Assembly: GCA_964511535.1 (NCBI GenBank)
Contig: CAZEFW010000019.1
Coordinates: forward strand, 1 to 64,000
Source: CAZCFB01 sp964511535
GTDB taxonomy: Bacteria; Myxococcota_A; Polyangia; GCA-2747355; CAZCFB01
Direction: 5' to 3'
DNA length: 64,000 nucleotides
Positions 44,936 to 54,612 of this stretch are shown piece after piece (position 1 is the stretch's first letter; each line of letters opens with the position of its first letter). The position numbers and the translations under genes were made by a program. Below the pieces are notes generated by a model. It did not search any database. It worked only from the letters and a program-made list of their open reading frames with translations, and was not told where the DNA came from.

Positions 44936-47145
44936 TACGGGCCCTGCTTGGTGGCGGTGAAGCTGCCCTTGAAGTTGCCCTTGGCGATGCCGCTGCCGAT
45001 GACGCCGTACCAGATGCCGTTCTTCAGCTTGTTGTCCTGCCCCGGCGGCGGGATGGTGGCCGTGCCTGACAGCTCGAGCAACGACAGCTTCACCGTCAGG
45101 TCGTTGAGCGCCGTGGTCAGAGAGCTGATCAGCTTGGTCTTCTGGGACATGCAGGCCTGGGTGATGATGCCCACCACAGGCGGGGCCGACGACCAGATGG
45201 AGCGCACCAGCTTGTCCACCTGCTGGCCCAGCTTGGGGCAGTTGATGGTGGCGTTGAGCGCCTGGTTGATGTCCTTGAAGCACTTGGAGCCCTTGACGTT
45301 GCAGGTGATCAGGTTGAGCGCCGTGTTGACGGCCCAGAGCACGATGCCGCCGATCTGGTTGGCGATCTTGTGCTTGTTGATGGTCAGGATGCCGCAGGTC
45401 TCGGTGGCCAGGTAGGGCTTGACCTTCACCTTGCCCACCTGCTTGATGGCCGACGGCGGCGAGCTGATCTTCTTGCCGTTGACCGTCAGCTCGATCAGGT
45501 CCCAGGTCTCGGTGTGCAGGTACTTGTGGTTGCCCGATGACGTGGCGTTGACCGTGGACTTGACGCCCATGGTCTTGAAGATGTCGTTGATGGCCGCCAG
45601 CGTGGTGATGAGCTGCTGGGCCCAGGGCGGCACGTACTGGCCGATGAGCTTCTTGAGGTACTTCTTGGCCAGCTTCTCGATGAAGCTGGGAAGCCCGCTG
45701 ATGGACCAGGAGCCGGCGACGATCTGGCCCAGGTAGCCCGAGGCGGTGAAGAAGCCCTTCATGAAGGGGCTCAGGGCGTCGCGCAGGTTGAGGGTGGAGT
45801 TGTACTTCCAGGTTCCCTTGAGCCGGTCCGGCTTCGCGTTGATCTTGCAGCCCGACTTGGGCACGCACTTGCCGTTGATGCACACCTGGCCCGACGGGCA
45901 CTGGCTGGTCTTGGTGCAGCCGCCGCCCGGGGGCGTGCCGTTGGGCACGCACTTGCCGTTCTGGCAGAAGAAGCCGGCGGGGCACTGGCTGTTGTTGGTG
46001 CAGCCGCCCGACGGGAGCTTGACGCACTGGCGCCCGACGCACACCTCGCCCGCGGGGCACTCGAGGCCCTCCACCGGGTCGCACTGCTTGCCGGTGGGCG
46101 GCAGGCACTTGCCGCTGGCGGTGTCGCACAGGTTGGGCGGGGTGCAGTCGGCGTTGCTCTTGCAACCGCCGGTGGGCGTGGTCGACGGGGGCACGCACAT
46201 GCCGCTGACCGTGTCGCACACGTTGGGCTTCTTGCAGTCCGCGTCCTTCTTGCAGCCGCCGGGGGGCGTGGTGGGCACCTTCTCGCACTTCTTGTTGTTG
46301 CAGTAGTAGCCGAGGGGGCAGTCAGCGTCGGTCTTGCAGCCGCCGGTGGGGGTGGTGCCCTTGTTGACGCGCACCTGGACGGTGGCGTCGGCGGTGCCCT
46401 TCATGGAGGCCACCACCTGCAGGGTCGGGATCGCCTGGGAGCCGGTGTTGAGCATGACCGTGGCGCGGCCGCCGGCGTTGGTCTTGATCTTCAGCTCGGC
46501 GGCGCCGGCAGCGGCGCTGCCCGGCTCGAGGAAGGTGGTCTCGGAGGTCTTGCCGGTGGTGGCCTTGAAGGTGATCTCCTCACCGGACAGCTTGGCGTTG
46601 TTGTTGGTGGTGGCCTCCACGGTCACCGGGATGCGGGACGCGGTGAAGGTGTCGAACGGGCCGGGGGGCGCGGGGGTGACGATGCGCAGCTGGCGCAGGG
46701 CCTTGGTCACGTCGATGGAGAAGGTGATGGCGCAGGTGCCGGGGGCGGTGACCTGCACCTGGTAGGGGTAGCCGAGGGCCTTGGTGCCGGCCTTGAACAG
46801 GGCCTGGGCCAGGCCGTCGCCGTCCGAGGCGATCTTGGTCTTGTCCAGGGTGGCATCGCCGCCCTGGGTGATGATCTTGAACGTCACCTGCGTCCCGGCG
46901 GCGGGGGAGAACTGGCTCTCGGACTGGGAGCGGTTGACCAGCACCACGGCCACCTTGGCCTGGCCGCCGGTGGTGATCTCCTGGGTCACCGGCCCGAAGG
47001 CCTGCATCCAGACGCCGCTCTGTTCGCTCGCCTCGCACATGGGCACGCCGCTGTCGCCGGCGGGCTGGTTTTGGCTGACCTCGCTCTCGCAGGCGCTGAA
47101 TACCAGCAGGGACAGGGCTAACAGAACAGTCAGGGTGCGTCTCAT
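44935..47145 (-). CDS. Large lipoprotein with Ig-like and Cys-rich repeat domains
   Basis: 736 residues, ATG preceded by GGAGGTACGACTG. Lipobox VFSAC (Cys19). Two Ig-like beta domains (about 45-265, with TFKIITQGGDATLDKTK and VTVEATTNNNAKLSGEE), then five or six short Cys-rich units (about 270-440; pattern GGCKxDADCxxPxxCD..SGxC) like the dickkopf-type repeats found in Myxococcota surface proteins, then a 290-residue C-terminal helical domain (two hydrophobic stretches, FFTASGYLG and LWAVNTALNLI). Exact function unknown; domain order fits a surface-attached binding protein. It is isolated, between a hairpin at its 3' side and a repeat-rich gap at its 5' side. Confidence 0.82.
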   Translation of the reverse strand: MRRTLTVLLALSLLVFSACESEVSQNQPAGDSGVPMCEASEQSGVWMQAFGPVTQEITTGGQAKVAVVLVNRSQSESQFSPAAGTQVTFKIITQGGDATLDKTKIASDGDGLAQALFKAGTKALGYPYQVQVTAPGTCAITFSIDVTKALRQLRIVTPAPPGPFDTFTASRIPVTVEATTNNNAKLSGEEITFKATTGKTSETTFLEPGSAAAGAAELKIKTNAGGRATVMLNTGSQAIPTLQVVASMKGTADATVQVRVNKGTTPTGGCKTDADCPLGYYCNNKKCEKVPTTPPGGCKKDADCKKPNVCDTVSGMCVPPSTTPTGGCKSNADCTPPNLCDTASGKCLPPTGKQCDPVEGLECPAGEVCVGRQCVKLPSGGCTNNSQCPAGFFCQNGKCVPNGTPPGGGCTKTSQCPSGQVCINGKCVPKSGCKINAKPDRLKGTWKYNSTLNLRDALSPFMKGFFTASGYLGQIVAGSWSISGLPSFIEKLAKKYLKKLIGQYVPPWAQQLITTLAAINDIFKTMGVKSTVNATSSGNHKYLHTETWDLIELTVNGKKISSPPSAIKQVGKVKVKPYLATETCGILTINKHKIANQIGGIVLWAVNTALNLITCNVKGSKCFKDINQALNATINCPKLGQQVDKLVRSIWSSAPPVVGIITQACMSQKTKLISSLTTALNDLTVKLSLLELSGTATIPPPGQDNKLKNGIWYGVIGSGIAKGNFKGSFTATKQGP

Positions 47146-47257
47146 CAGTCGTACCTCCGCAGTATGGAGTAGGCGTAGTACCCGTATTCAACCACGCTCG
47201 GGGGTTTCGGGTCCATCGGACATCTGGCCAGCCCGCCGCTTCATCCCGCAAGGGCCG

Positions 47258-47531
47258 CGAAGCGGGCCGAGGACAGGCGGGCTCCGCCGGAGGCGCGTGG
47301 CACGTGCACAGCATCGCGGAGCCTCCGAAGGAGGCGAGCACGGGGCGCTCCCCCGGAGGGGGGTGGCGCGTTCGAAGCGGGCCGAGGACAGGCGGGCTCC
47401 GCCGGAGGCGCGTGGCACGTGCACAGCATCGCGGAGCCTCCGAAGGAGGCGAGCACGGCGCGCTCGCTGTCCTCGGTTCCTGCGGAACCTTGCGGGATAA
47501 ACGCTCGCGCCCCCGGAGGGGGGTGGCGCGT
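47258..47531. repeat. Direct repeats in the 47.1-47.7 kb intergenic region
   Basis: An 86-bp segment is exactly repeated (47258-47343 and 47373-47458, 115-bp period). A second element (CCCCGGAGGGGGGTGGCGCGT-like, 21 bp) recurs at 47351-47371 and 47511-47531. Internal palindromes (GGCTCCGCCGGAGG, GCCTCCGAAGGAGGC) make it resemble an extragenic palindromic repeat. The whole gap 47146-47683 has no gene. Confidence 0.75.
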
Positions 47532-47613
47532 CCCAGGCGGCACGACGTCAAGCGAAGCACAGCGGGCGCTCCGACGGAGGCGCGTGGCGTGCGCTCAGCG
47601 GTCCGTAGCAGTC

Positions 47614-47642
47614 TTGACTTCGACAGCGGTACCCCTAAGAAT
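47614..47642 (+). promoter_or_regulatory. Candidate promoter of the FHA-AAA+ regulator
   Basis: TTGACT (47614-47619), 17-bp spacer, AAGAAT (47637-47642), about 42 bp before ATG 47684. Confidence 0.5.
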
Positions 47643-47683
47643 AGGCTGGCAAAACGAATGTAATTTCAAAAACAAGGATGAGC

Positions 47684-49097
<1,414 letters not shown>

Positions 49098-49099
<2 letters not shown>

Positions 49100-49137
49100 C
49101 CGCGCTTCGCGCGGCTGACTTCAGACTTCAGGCTTCA
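49098..49137 (+). terminator. Hairpin over the stop codon and a heptamer array
   Basis: AGCCGCGC-TTC-GCGCGGCT (49098-49116), perfect 8-bp stem, begins within the FHA regulator's stop codon. Three ACTTCAG-type heptamers follow (49117-49137), the same unit used at 44.8 kb. No T-tract. Confidence 0.55.
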
Positions 49138-49148
49138 GGGGGAGTGGT

Positions 49149-49565
49149 TCAGTCAGGCTGCTTGAATTCAAGCAACACCCGCCAGCCCCCTTCCACTTGC
49201 ACCAGCTGCAGCTCCTCGGTGACCTTCTTCTTGCCGGAGCTGACCAGCCGGACCCGGGCGCGCCCGTCGCTGCTCGAGATCACCTCCACGCGGTCCACAT
49301 CGGACTCGGGCTGCAGGAGGCCGAGCAGCAGCATCTCCGTGGGCTTGAGCTGGTGACGGCCGCCGGTCTGCAGGGTGGCCTGCTCGGCCAGAGCCTTGAG
49401 CTGCCGCTGGGTCTTCGGGGCGAGCAGGGCGTGGACCTTGTCCGAGTCGAGGCTGGCCACGGCGGTGCGGAACGCCTTGACCGTGCCCTCGGGGGTGGCG
49501 TTGTCCGCGGAGCAGCTGGCCAGGGCCAGCGCCAGCGCCAGCGCCAGGGGTGAGGCGCGGTTCAT
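49149..49565 (-). CDS. Small lipoprotein with NTF2-like / DUF4878-like fold
   Basis: 138 residues from ATG 49565. Lipobox ALASC (Cys18) after a poly-Ala/Leu signal segment (LALALALALA). The mature part fits the DUF4878/lumazine-binding-like NTF2 pattern: TPEGTVKAFRTAVASLDSDKV, then an alternating beta region closing with VEGGWRVLLEF. These small envelope lipoproteins have no assigned role. One base separates its ATG from the trpS stop codon (TAA-T-ATG), so it is translated after trpS from the same message. Ends 12 bp after the heptamer array. Confidence 0.78.
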   Translation of the reverse strand: MNRASPLALALALALASCSADNATPEGTVKAFRTAVASLDSDKVHALLAPKTQRQLKALAEQATLQTGGRHQLKPTEMLLLGLLQPESDVDRVEVISSSDGRARVRLVSSGKKKVTEELQLVQVEGGWRVLLEFKQPD

Positions 49566-49566
49566 A

Positions 49567-50541
49567 TTACCGAAGTCCCAGGCCGCTGCGGACGCGCTCC
49601 ATGGTGCGCCCGGCGATCTCGCGGCACCCGCTGGCGCCACGCTCGAGGGCCCCCCACACCTGGTCCGGGTCGTCGCGCAGGGCGCTCCACTTGTCGCGGA
49701 TCGGGCTGAAGTGAGCGTCCATGTTGTCGGCGAGGATCTTCTTGCACTGGACGCAGCCGATGCCGGCGCGGCGGCACTCGGTGTCGATCTCTTCCACCTT
49801 CTCGGCGTCTGTGAAGAACTTGTGTATGGTGAAGATGTTGCACACGTCCGGGTCGCCGGGGTCGCTCTTGCGCAGGCGGGCCGGGTCGGTGAACGCGGAG
49901 GCCAGCTTCTTGCGCAGCTCCTTGGGATCCTCGTCCACCAGGATTGTGTTGCCCATGCTCTTGGACATCTTGGCCTGGCCGTCCAGGCCGCGGATGCGCG
50001 GGGTGTCCGTGCTCAGGGTGCGGGGCTCGGGGAACACCTCGCCGTAGCGGGCGTTGAACTTGCGCGCGATCTCCCGGCTCAGCTCCAGGTGCTGCTCCTG
50101 GTCCTCGCCCACCGGGACGCGGCTGGCGCGGTAGAGCATGATGTCCGCGGCCTGGAGCACCGGGTAGGTGAACAGGCCCACGTTGATGTTGCTCTCGTGC
50201 TGGGCGGCCTTGGACTTGTACTGGGTCTGACGGCTCAGCTCGCCGAACGGGGTGACGGAGCTGAACACCCAGGCCAGCTCGGTGTGCTCGGGCACGTGGG
50301 ACTGGACGAACAGCTTGGAGCGATCCGGATCGATGCCGCAGGCCAGGATCCCGCAGGCGAGCTCGAAGATGCGAGCCTGCATCTTGTCCGCCTCGAAGGG
50401 AGCGGTGATGGCATGGTAGTCCACGATGCAGTAGATGCAGTCATGGTCTTGCTGGACGCGGACCCAGTTTCGGACCGCCCCCAGGTAGTTGCCGATGTGA
50501 AGCTCTCCGCTGGGCTGAATGCCCGAGAACACTCTCTCCAT
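49567..50541 (-). CDS. trpS: Tryptophan--tRNA ligase
   Basis: 324 residues from ATG 50541 with GAGAAG upstream. Class I synthetase: HIGN-type signature in SGELHIGNYLG (about residues 10-20) and KMSKS (KMSKSMGNT, about 185-195). The Rossmann core and the C-terminal anticodon-binding helices are of normal length. It charges tRNA-Trp. An upstream open extension to 51438 is antisense to the next gene and is not part of it. The upstream region has two GGTTGACA direct repeats (50564-50571, 50595-50602), of unknown meaning. Confidence 0.96.
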   Translation of the reverse strand: MERVFSGIQPSGELHIGNYLGAVRNWVRVQQDHDCIYCIVDYHAITAPFEADKMQARIFELACGILACGIDPDRSKLFVQSHVPEHTELAWVFSSVTPFGELSRQTQYKSKAAQHESNINVGLFTYPVLQAADIMLYRASRVPVGEDQEQHLELSREIARKFNARYGEVFPEPRTLSTDTPRIRGLDGQAKMSKSMGNTILVDEDPKELRKKLASAFTDPARLRKSDPGDPDVCNIFTIHKFFTDAEKVEEIDTECRRAGIGCVQCKKILADNMDAHFSPIRDKWSALRDDPDQVWGALERGASGCREIAGRTMERVRSGLGLR

Positions 50542-50666
50542 GATTCTTCTCGCCTCGTCCCCCGGTTGACAGATTTTCCCACCATCGCCGCCGAGGTTGA
50601 CAAACTGACACCGCGATGTGGCGCATGTCAATGCCCGGGCCGGGGAGAAGGCGTCATCATGGTGGG

Positions 50667-50675
50667 TGGTATAAT
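50667..50675 (+). promoter_or_regulatory. Extended -10 promoter of the WxxGYW lipoprotein
   Basis: TGGTATAAT: a perfect TATAAT (50670-50675) with the TGn extension, about 50 bp before ATG 50728; the -35 region is poor, as expected for an extended -10 site. Confidence 0.6.
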
Positions 50676-50727
50676 CTTTGTATGGATCGGGGGCCACGGG
50701 GCAGATCCCCGGGGAGGTGGTTGAATC

Positions 50728-52210
50728 ATGGTAAGGGCAATTCATTTGCAGATGGTCGCCGCGGCGGCGCTGGCCAGCGCCTGCTACACCCCGCCGCCTG
50801 TGTACGTGGTCCAGGGGCCGCCGGAGAAAGTCACGGTGGCGGCGGCGCCGCCGGAGGCGCGGCTGAACGTGCCGCCGCCAACGCCGGGGCCGGGGTATGT
50901 GTGGCTGGAAGGCTACTGGCACTACAGCGAGCCAGCCGCTGGCTATGAATGGGTGGATGGGCGGTGGGAGCTGGAGCGTGAGGGCCACTACTGGGAGTCG
51001 GCGACTTATGTATACGTGAACAATGTGTGGGTCTACCGGCCACCCTTCTGGGCGCCGCGCCGCTGGCGGGATCCGGACCGCCCGTTCTTCATGCGCGGGC
51101 GGCTGCGCAATGGCCGCCCCTATGCTTACCGACGGCACCGGCGACATCGTCACCGCGGACATGGTCATCACGGTCGCTCCGCGGCTGGCCCGGCGCCGGT
51201 GCAGGCCGGGCCGGCGGCCGAGCCGAAGCGGAGCGGCAGGGCGGCCGCGCCGCCGGCCGAGCCGAGCCACACCAGCGGCCGCGCAAGCGCGCCTCCGGCC
51301 GAGACCGAGCGGGTCAGCAGCCGCATGAGCGCGCCGCCGGCCGAGGGGGCGCAGATCCCCAAGAATCCACCGGTGAAGATCACCTCCCACGACCACGAAC
51401 GCGCCGCGGTGGATGCGCCGAGACCGCGCGACGCGCACAAGGAAGCGAACCTGCGGCGGCGGCCGGAGTTTCGCGGCGAGCAGAAGGGGCGCCTGGTGTT
51501 CGGCGACGACCCGACCGGGAGCAAGCGAGACAAGCCCGGCTATGTCACCGACGAGACCGGGGCGATCATCCTGACCAACGAGCCGGACCGGGTGAAGCGC
51601 TCGCGCCAGCAGCAGGAGCGGCTACGGCGCCGGGACGAGGCCGAGGCCATGCGGCGGGCGCCGCGGCAGGTGGAGCGTCACGGGCCAAAGCCGGAGATGA
51701 GGCACGGGCCTGGACCGCGCAGCCATGGGGTGGAAAAGCCGCGCCCCGGTGTGCACCGGCCGCAACCACGAGTGCGCCAGCGGCCCGAGCCGCGGGTGCA
51801 TCACAGGCCGCAGCCCAGGGTGCACCGCCCCGAGCCCAGGGTGCACCATCGCCCGCAGCCCCGAGTGCACCATCGCCCGCAGCCCCGCGTGCACCACCGC
51901 CCGCAGCCTCGCGTGCACCACCGCCCGCAGCCTCGCGTGCACCACCGCCCGCAGCCTCGCGTGCNNNNNNNNNNNNNNNNNNNNNNNNNNNNNNNNNNNN
52001 NNNNNNNNNNNNNNNNNNNNNNNNNNNNNNNNNNNNNNNNNNNNNNNNNNNNNNNNNNNNNNNNACCACCGCCCGCAGCCCAGGGTGGTTCATCGCCCGC
52101 AGCCCAGGGTGAACCAGCGCCCCGCGCCCAAAAAGCGACGCGAACAGCCCCAACCCCGCCCCCAGCCGAAACCCCGCCGCGAAAACCCCGAAAAACGCGG
52201 CCCCCGCTAG
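50728..52210 (+). CDS. Minisatellite-bearing WxxGYW lipoprotein (gap inside)
   Basis: About 460 residues visible plus unknown. Lipobox LASAC (Cys19), then the YxWxxGYW repeat pair (PGPGYVWLEGYWHY and GYEWVDGRWE), found in small envelope proteins. A basic, Ala/Pro-rich middle, then a tail of near-perfect HHRPQPRV units (24-bp minisatellite, from about 51790). N run 51965-52064 sits in it. Across the N run the frame drifts only because 100 N is a placeholder; the tail resumes in the HRPQPRV frame and ends at 52210 (RPAPKKRREQPQPRPQ, then RGPR). The flanks join perfectly, so the true gap is a multiple of 24. A basic, cell-wall- or DNA-binding tail is inferred. Confidence 0.75.
51965..52064. other. 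Assembly gap (100 N)
   Basis: Exactly 100 N within the 24-bp coding minisatellite; placeholder length. Confidence 0.99.
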
Positions 52211-52223
52211 TCCCAAATTGAGG

Positions 52224-52453
52224 ACGCTTTTTAAAAATTAAGAAACTCAGCCTATCTTCTGACAAAATACTGCAATTATTGCGTTTTCACTCTGAACAGA
52301 AATTAAGAAATTCGGTGGGTTCACAATTGGCGTTTAGGGAAATGGTGTCGGCGTTCCGCCGTTCTCTCCTGATAATCCCAACGAATGCCAGTCATTGCGC
52401 CTCATTGGGAGCCTGAAATGGCATTTCTTAACTTCTTGATTTTTAAAAAGCGT
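52224..52453. mobile_element. MITE-like element with 21-bp terminal inverted repeats
   Basis: Left end (52224-52244) and right end (52433-52453, reverse complement) both read ACGCTTTTTAAAAATYAAGAA, 20 of 21 identical. The 230-bp body is AT-rich, unlike the surrounding DNA, and holds no ORF of note. No target-site duplication is evident. It replaces the normal intergenic spacer ahead of the glycosyltransferase operon, and the first gene's GTG (52452) lies in its right end. Confidence 0.6.
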
Positions 52454-53840
52454 GCTGTGGGTAGCTGTGGGTAGGCCCCTTCATTGGACGGCGCTTGCCT
52501 GGGTGTTTGGGGTGGGTGGGCTGGTCGGGTATTTGATCTATGGGCCGGTGCTGGGCGGGTTCTTCATTTCGGATGATTTTGTGTGGCTGGAGGTGGCGGG
52601 GCGGGTGCTGACGGATCCGGTGCACCTGCTGGATCGGGACGTCGGAGGGTTCGTGCGACCCGGCGCGCACATGCTCAACGCGCTGGTGCTGGCCGGCTGG
52701 GGCGCCCGGGCGCCTGCGTTTCACGCCGCCGCGCTGGTGCTGCATGCGCTGAACATGGCGCTGCTGGCCGCGCTGGTGTGGACCCTGTCAGGCCGGCGAT
52801 GGACTGGCGTGGTCGCCGCGCTGATCTTCGCCCTGCTGCCGGCCTATCAGGAAGCCCTGGTCTGGATCTCCGCCCTCAACGAGCCGCTACACGCCCTGTT
52901 CGCCCTGGCCTGTCTCCTCGGCTGGCAGGCCCACCTGCGCCGCCGGTCTCGCGGCGGCCTCGCCATGGCCGCGGCGGGGCTGATGGGGGCCATGGCCACC
53001 AAGGCCACCGCCCTGGCCCTGCCGCCGCTGATGCTGCTCTGCCAAATCTGGCTGCGACGCCAGGGTCGTTCAGCGCGCGCCACCCCGCTGATGCTCGCGT
53101 TCATCGTCGCGCCGGCGCTGGTATTCGTCGCGTTTCAGGCCTGGCTCTACCGACAAAACGGCCTCGCGGCCACAGGCCAGCTCATCATCGAGCCCGCCCT
53201 CATCGTCCGCATGGCGCGCATGGCCGGCGACCTGCTGCTGCAGACCTGGCCCGTGTGGCCGGCGGCCCTCGTGGGCCTGCTCTGGCCCCGGCCCGCCGGC
53301 AAACGCCAGGCGGCCACCGCCGCCGCCGCGCTGCTGCTGGCCCTGGCCCTGGCCCTGACCCTGGCCCCATACGCGCCCATCACATGGGCACCGCGGGCCT
53401 CGCGTTTCTTCTACTTTCCCGCGCTGGTGGTGGCCACGCTCGGTGCGGGCGGCATCACCCTGGCCGTGGAGAGCCGCGCCCTGCTCCCGCGGCTGCTCGC
53501 CCTGCTCTCCCTGTGCGCCCTGGCGCTGCTCAACACCAACACCCCGGACCAGGCCCTGGCCCGCTACCGCGCCGACGCCGCCCGCACCCGCCGCCACATC
53601 GCCGCCGCCCGCCGCCTGCCCGCCCCTGATCCCTCCGTCGCGATCCACATCCTCGACTGCCCCTTGCCCGCCCAGCACCTGTCCGCCGCCATGGCCGTGT
53701 TCCACCCGAGCCGCTCCCGCGATTACTACTGCGTCACGCGACGCGAGCTGCTCGCCCTGCGTGGCCCCCGCTGGGTCTGGCGCTGGCTGCCCCGCTTCGA
53801 GAAATTCGCCCTGCTCGAGCGCCGCACCAGCGCGCGGTAG
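52452..53840 (+). CDS. GT-C type membrane glycosyltransferase (GT39-like), start uncertain
   Basis: 462 residues if counted from GTG 52452; GTG 52467 is equally possible, neither with a ribosome site. About ten to eleven hydrophobic helices. The first outer loop holds the acidic motif SDDFVWLE, typical of polyprenyl-phosphate-sugar-dependent GT-C enzymes, with DPVHLLDRDVGG further on and a short C-terminal periplasmic part. It would transfer a sugar from a lipid carrier to an envelope acceptor. First gene of the five-gene operon with the two-component system; its start lies at the end of the inverted-repeat element. Confidence 0.72.
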   Translation: MLWVAVGRPLHWTALAWVFGVGGLVGYLIYGPVLGGFFISDDFVWLEVAGRVLTDPVHLLDRDVGGFVRPGAHMLNALVLAGWGARAPAFHAAALVLHALNMALLAALVWTLSGRRWTGVVAALIFALLPAYQEALVWISALNEPLHALFALACLLGWQAHLRRRSRGGLAMAAAGLMGAMATKATALALPPLMLLCQIWLRRQGRSARATPLMLAFIVAPALVFVAFQAWLYRQNGLAATGQLIIEPALIVRMARMAGDLLLQTWPVWPAALVGLLWPRPAGKRQAATAAAALLLALALALTLAPYAPITWAPRASRFFYFPALVVATLGAGGITLAVESRALLPRLLALLSLCALALLNTNTPDQALARYRADAARTRRHIAAARRLPAPDPSVAIHILDCPLPAQHLSAAMAVFHPSRSRDYYCVTRRELLALRGPRWVWRWLPRFEKFALLERRTSAR

Positions 53841-53859
53841 AGGTATTATAGGAGCCGCC

Positions 53860-54612
53860 ATGACCACCGCGCCCAAGGAACGAGCCCCGCACATCTTGCT
53901 GGTGGAGGACGACCCCAGGCTGGCCGCCCTGGTCAAGGAGTACCTCGAACAGAGCGGCCTGACGGTCTCCCACGAGCCCCGCGGCGACCTCGCCCCGGCC
54001 CGCATCCTGAGCGAGACCCCGGACCTCGTGATCCTCGACCTGATGCTCCCCGGCCTCGACGGCCTGAGCATCTGCAAGGCGGTCCGGGAGGAGTTCCGCG
54101 GCGCCATCCTGATGCTCACCGCGCGCGGCGACGAGGTGGACGAGGTGGTGGGCCTGGAGCTGGGCGCTGACGACTACCTGGCCAAGCCGGTCAGCCCCCG
54201 GCTGCTGCTGGCCCGGGTCAACTCGTTGCTCCGTCGCACCGCCGCCGATCCCCGCCGCGCTCCGCACCAGCCTGCCCCTGGCGCCGCCCCCCCCGAGTCG
54301 GTCACCCTCGGCGCCCTGGAGGTGGACAGCGCCCGGCGCGCCGTCTCCCTCGCCGGCCGCCCCGTGGATCTGACCACCGCGGAGTTCGACCTGCTGTGGT
54401 ACCTCTGCTTGCGCCCCGGCGAGGTGCTCAGCCGCGAGCGCATCTACCGCGAGCTTCGCGGCATCGAGTACGACGGCCTCGACCGCTCCATCGACCTGCG
54501 CGTGGCCCGCCTGCGCAAGAAGCTGGGCGACGACGGCAAGCAGCCCCGGCTGATCAAGAGCGTACGCGGCACCGGCTACTTGCTGGTCCCCCCGGGGGAG
54601 GGCGCCACGTGA
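53860..54612 (+). CDS. OmpR-family response regulator (RstA-like)
   Basis: 250 residues from ATG 53860 with AGGAG. Receiver domain at about 11-125 with EDD acidic pocket, phosphoacceptor Asp in VILDLMLPGLDG and Lys in DDYLAKPV; winged-helix DNA-binding domain at about 155-245 (RVARLRKKLGDDG, VRGTGYLL). Activated by phosphorylation from the next gene's kinase. Translationally coupled: its TGA overlaps the GTG start of the kinase by four bases. Gap to the glycosyltransferase gene is 19 bp. Confidence 0.95.
   Translation: MTTAPKERAPHILLVEDDPRLAALVKEYLEQSGLTVSHEPRGDLAPARILSETPDLVILDLMLPGLDGLSICKAVREEFRGAILMLTARGDEVDEVVGLELGADDYLAKPVSPRLLLARVNSLLRRTAADPRRAPHQPAPGAAPPESVTLGALEVDSARRAVSLAGRPVDLTTAEFDLLWYLCLRPGEVLSRERIYRELRGIEYDGLDRSIDLRVARLRKKLGDDGKQPRLIKSVRGTGYLLVPPGEGAT

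Noticed and set aside
47310..47325. GG-N10-GC spacing (TGGCACGTGCACAGCA) resembling a sigma-54 promoter in both copies of the 86-bp repeat
   Set aside because: The -12 half reads CAGCA instead of TTGCA, and its position is not suited to either flanking gene.
50564..50602. TTGACA boxes (two GGTTGACA direct repeats) as promoters for plus-strand transcription
   Set aside because: No -10 box at 15-19 bp from either. They may be binding sites but no promoter can be supported.
49567..51438. Long N-terminal extension of TrpS to 51438
   Set aside because: The extension is antisense to the WxxGYW lipoprotein gene; TrpS homology begins at 50541 with a ribosome site.
53070..54119. A 349-codon minus-strand frame across the glycosyltransferase and response regulator genes
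   Set aside because: Antisense to two genes with clear motifs; no homologous features.
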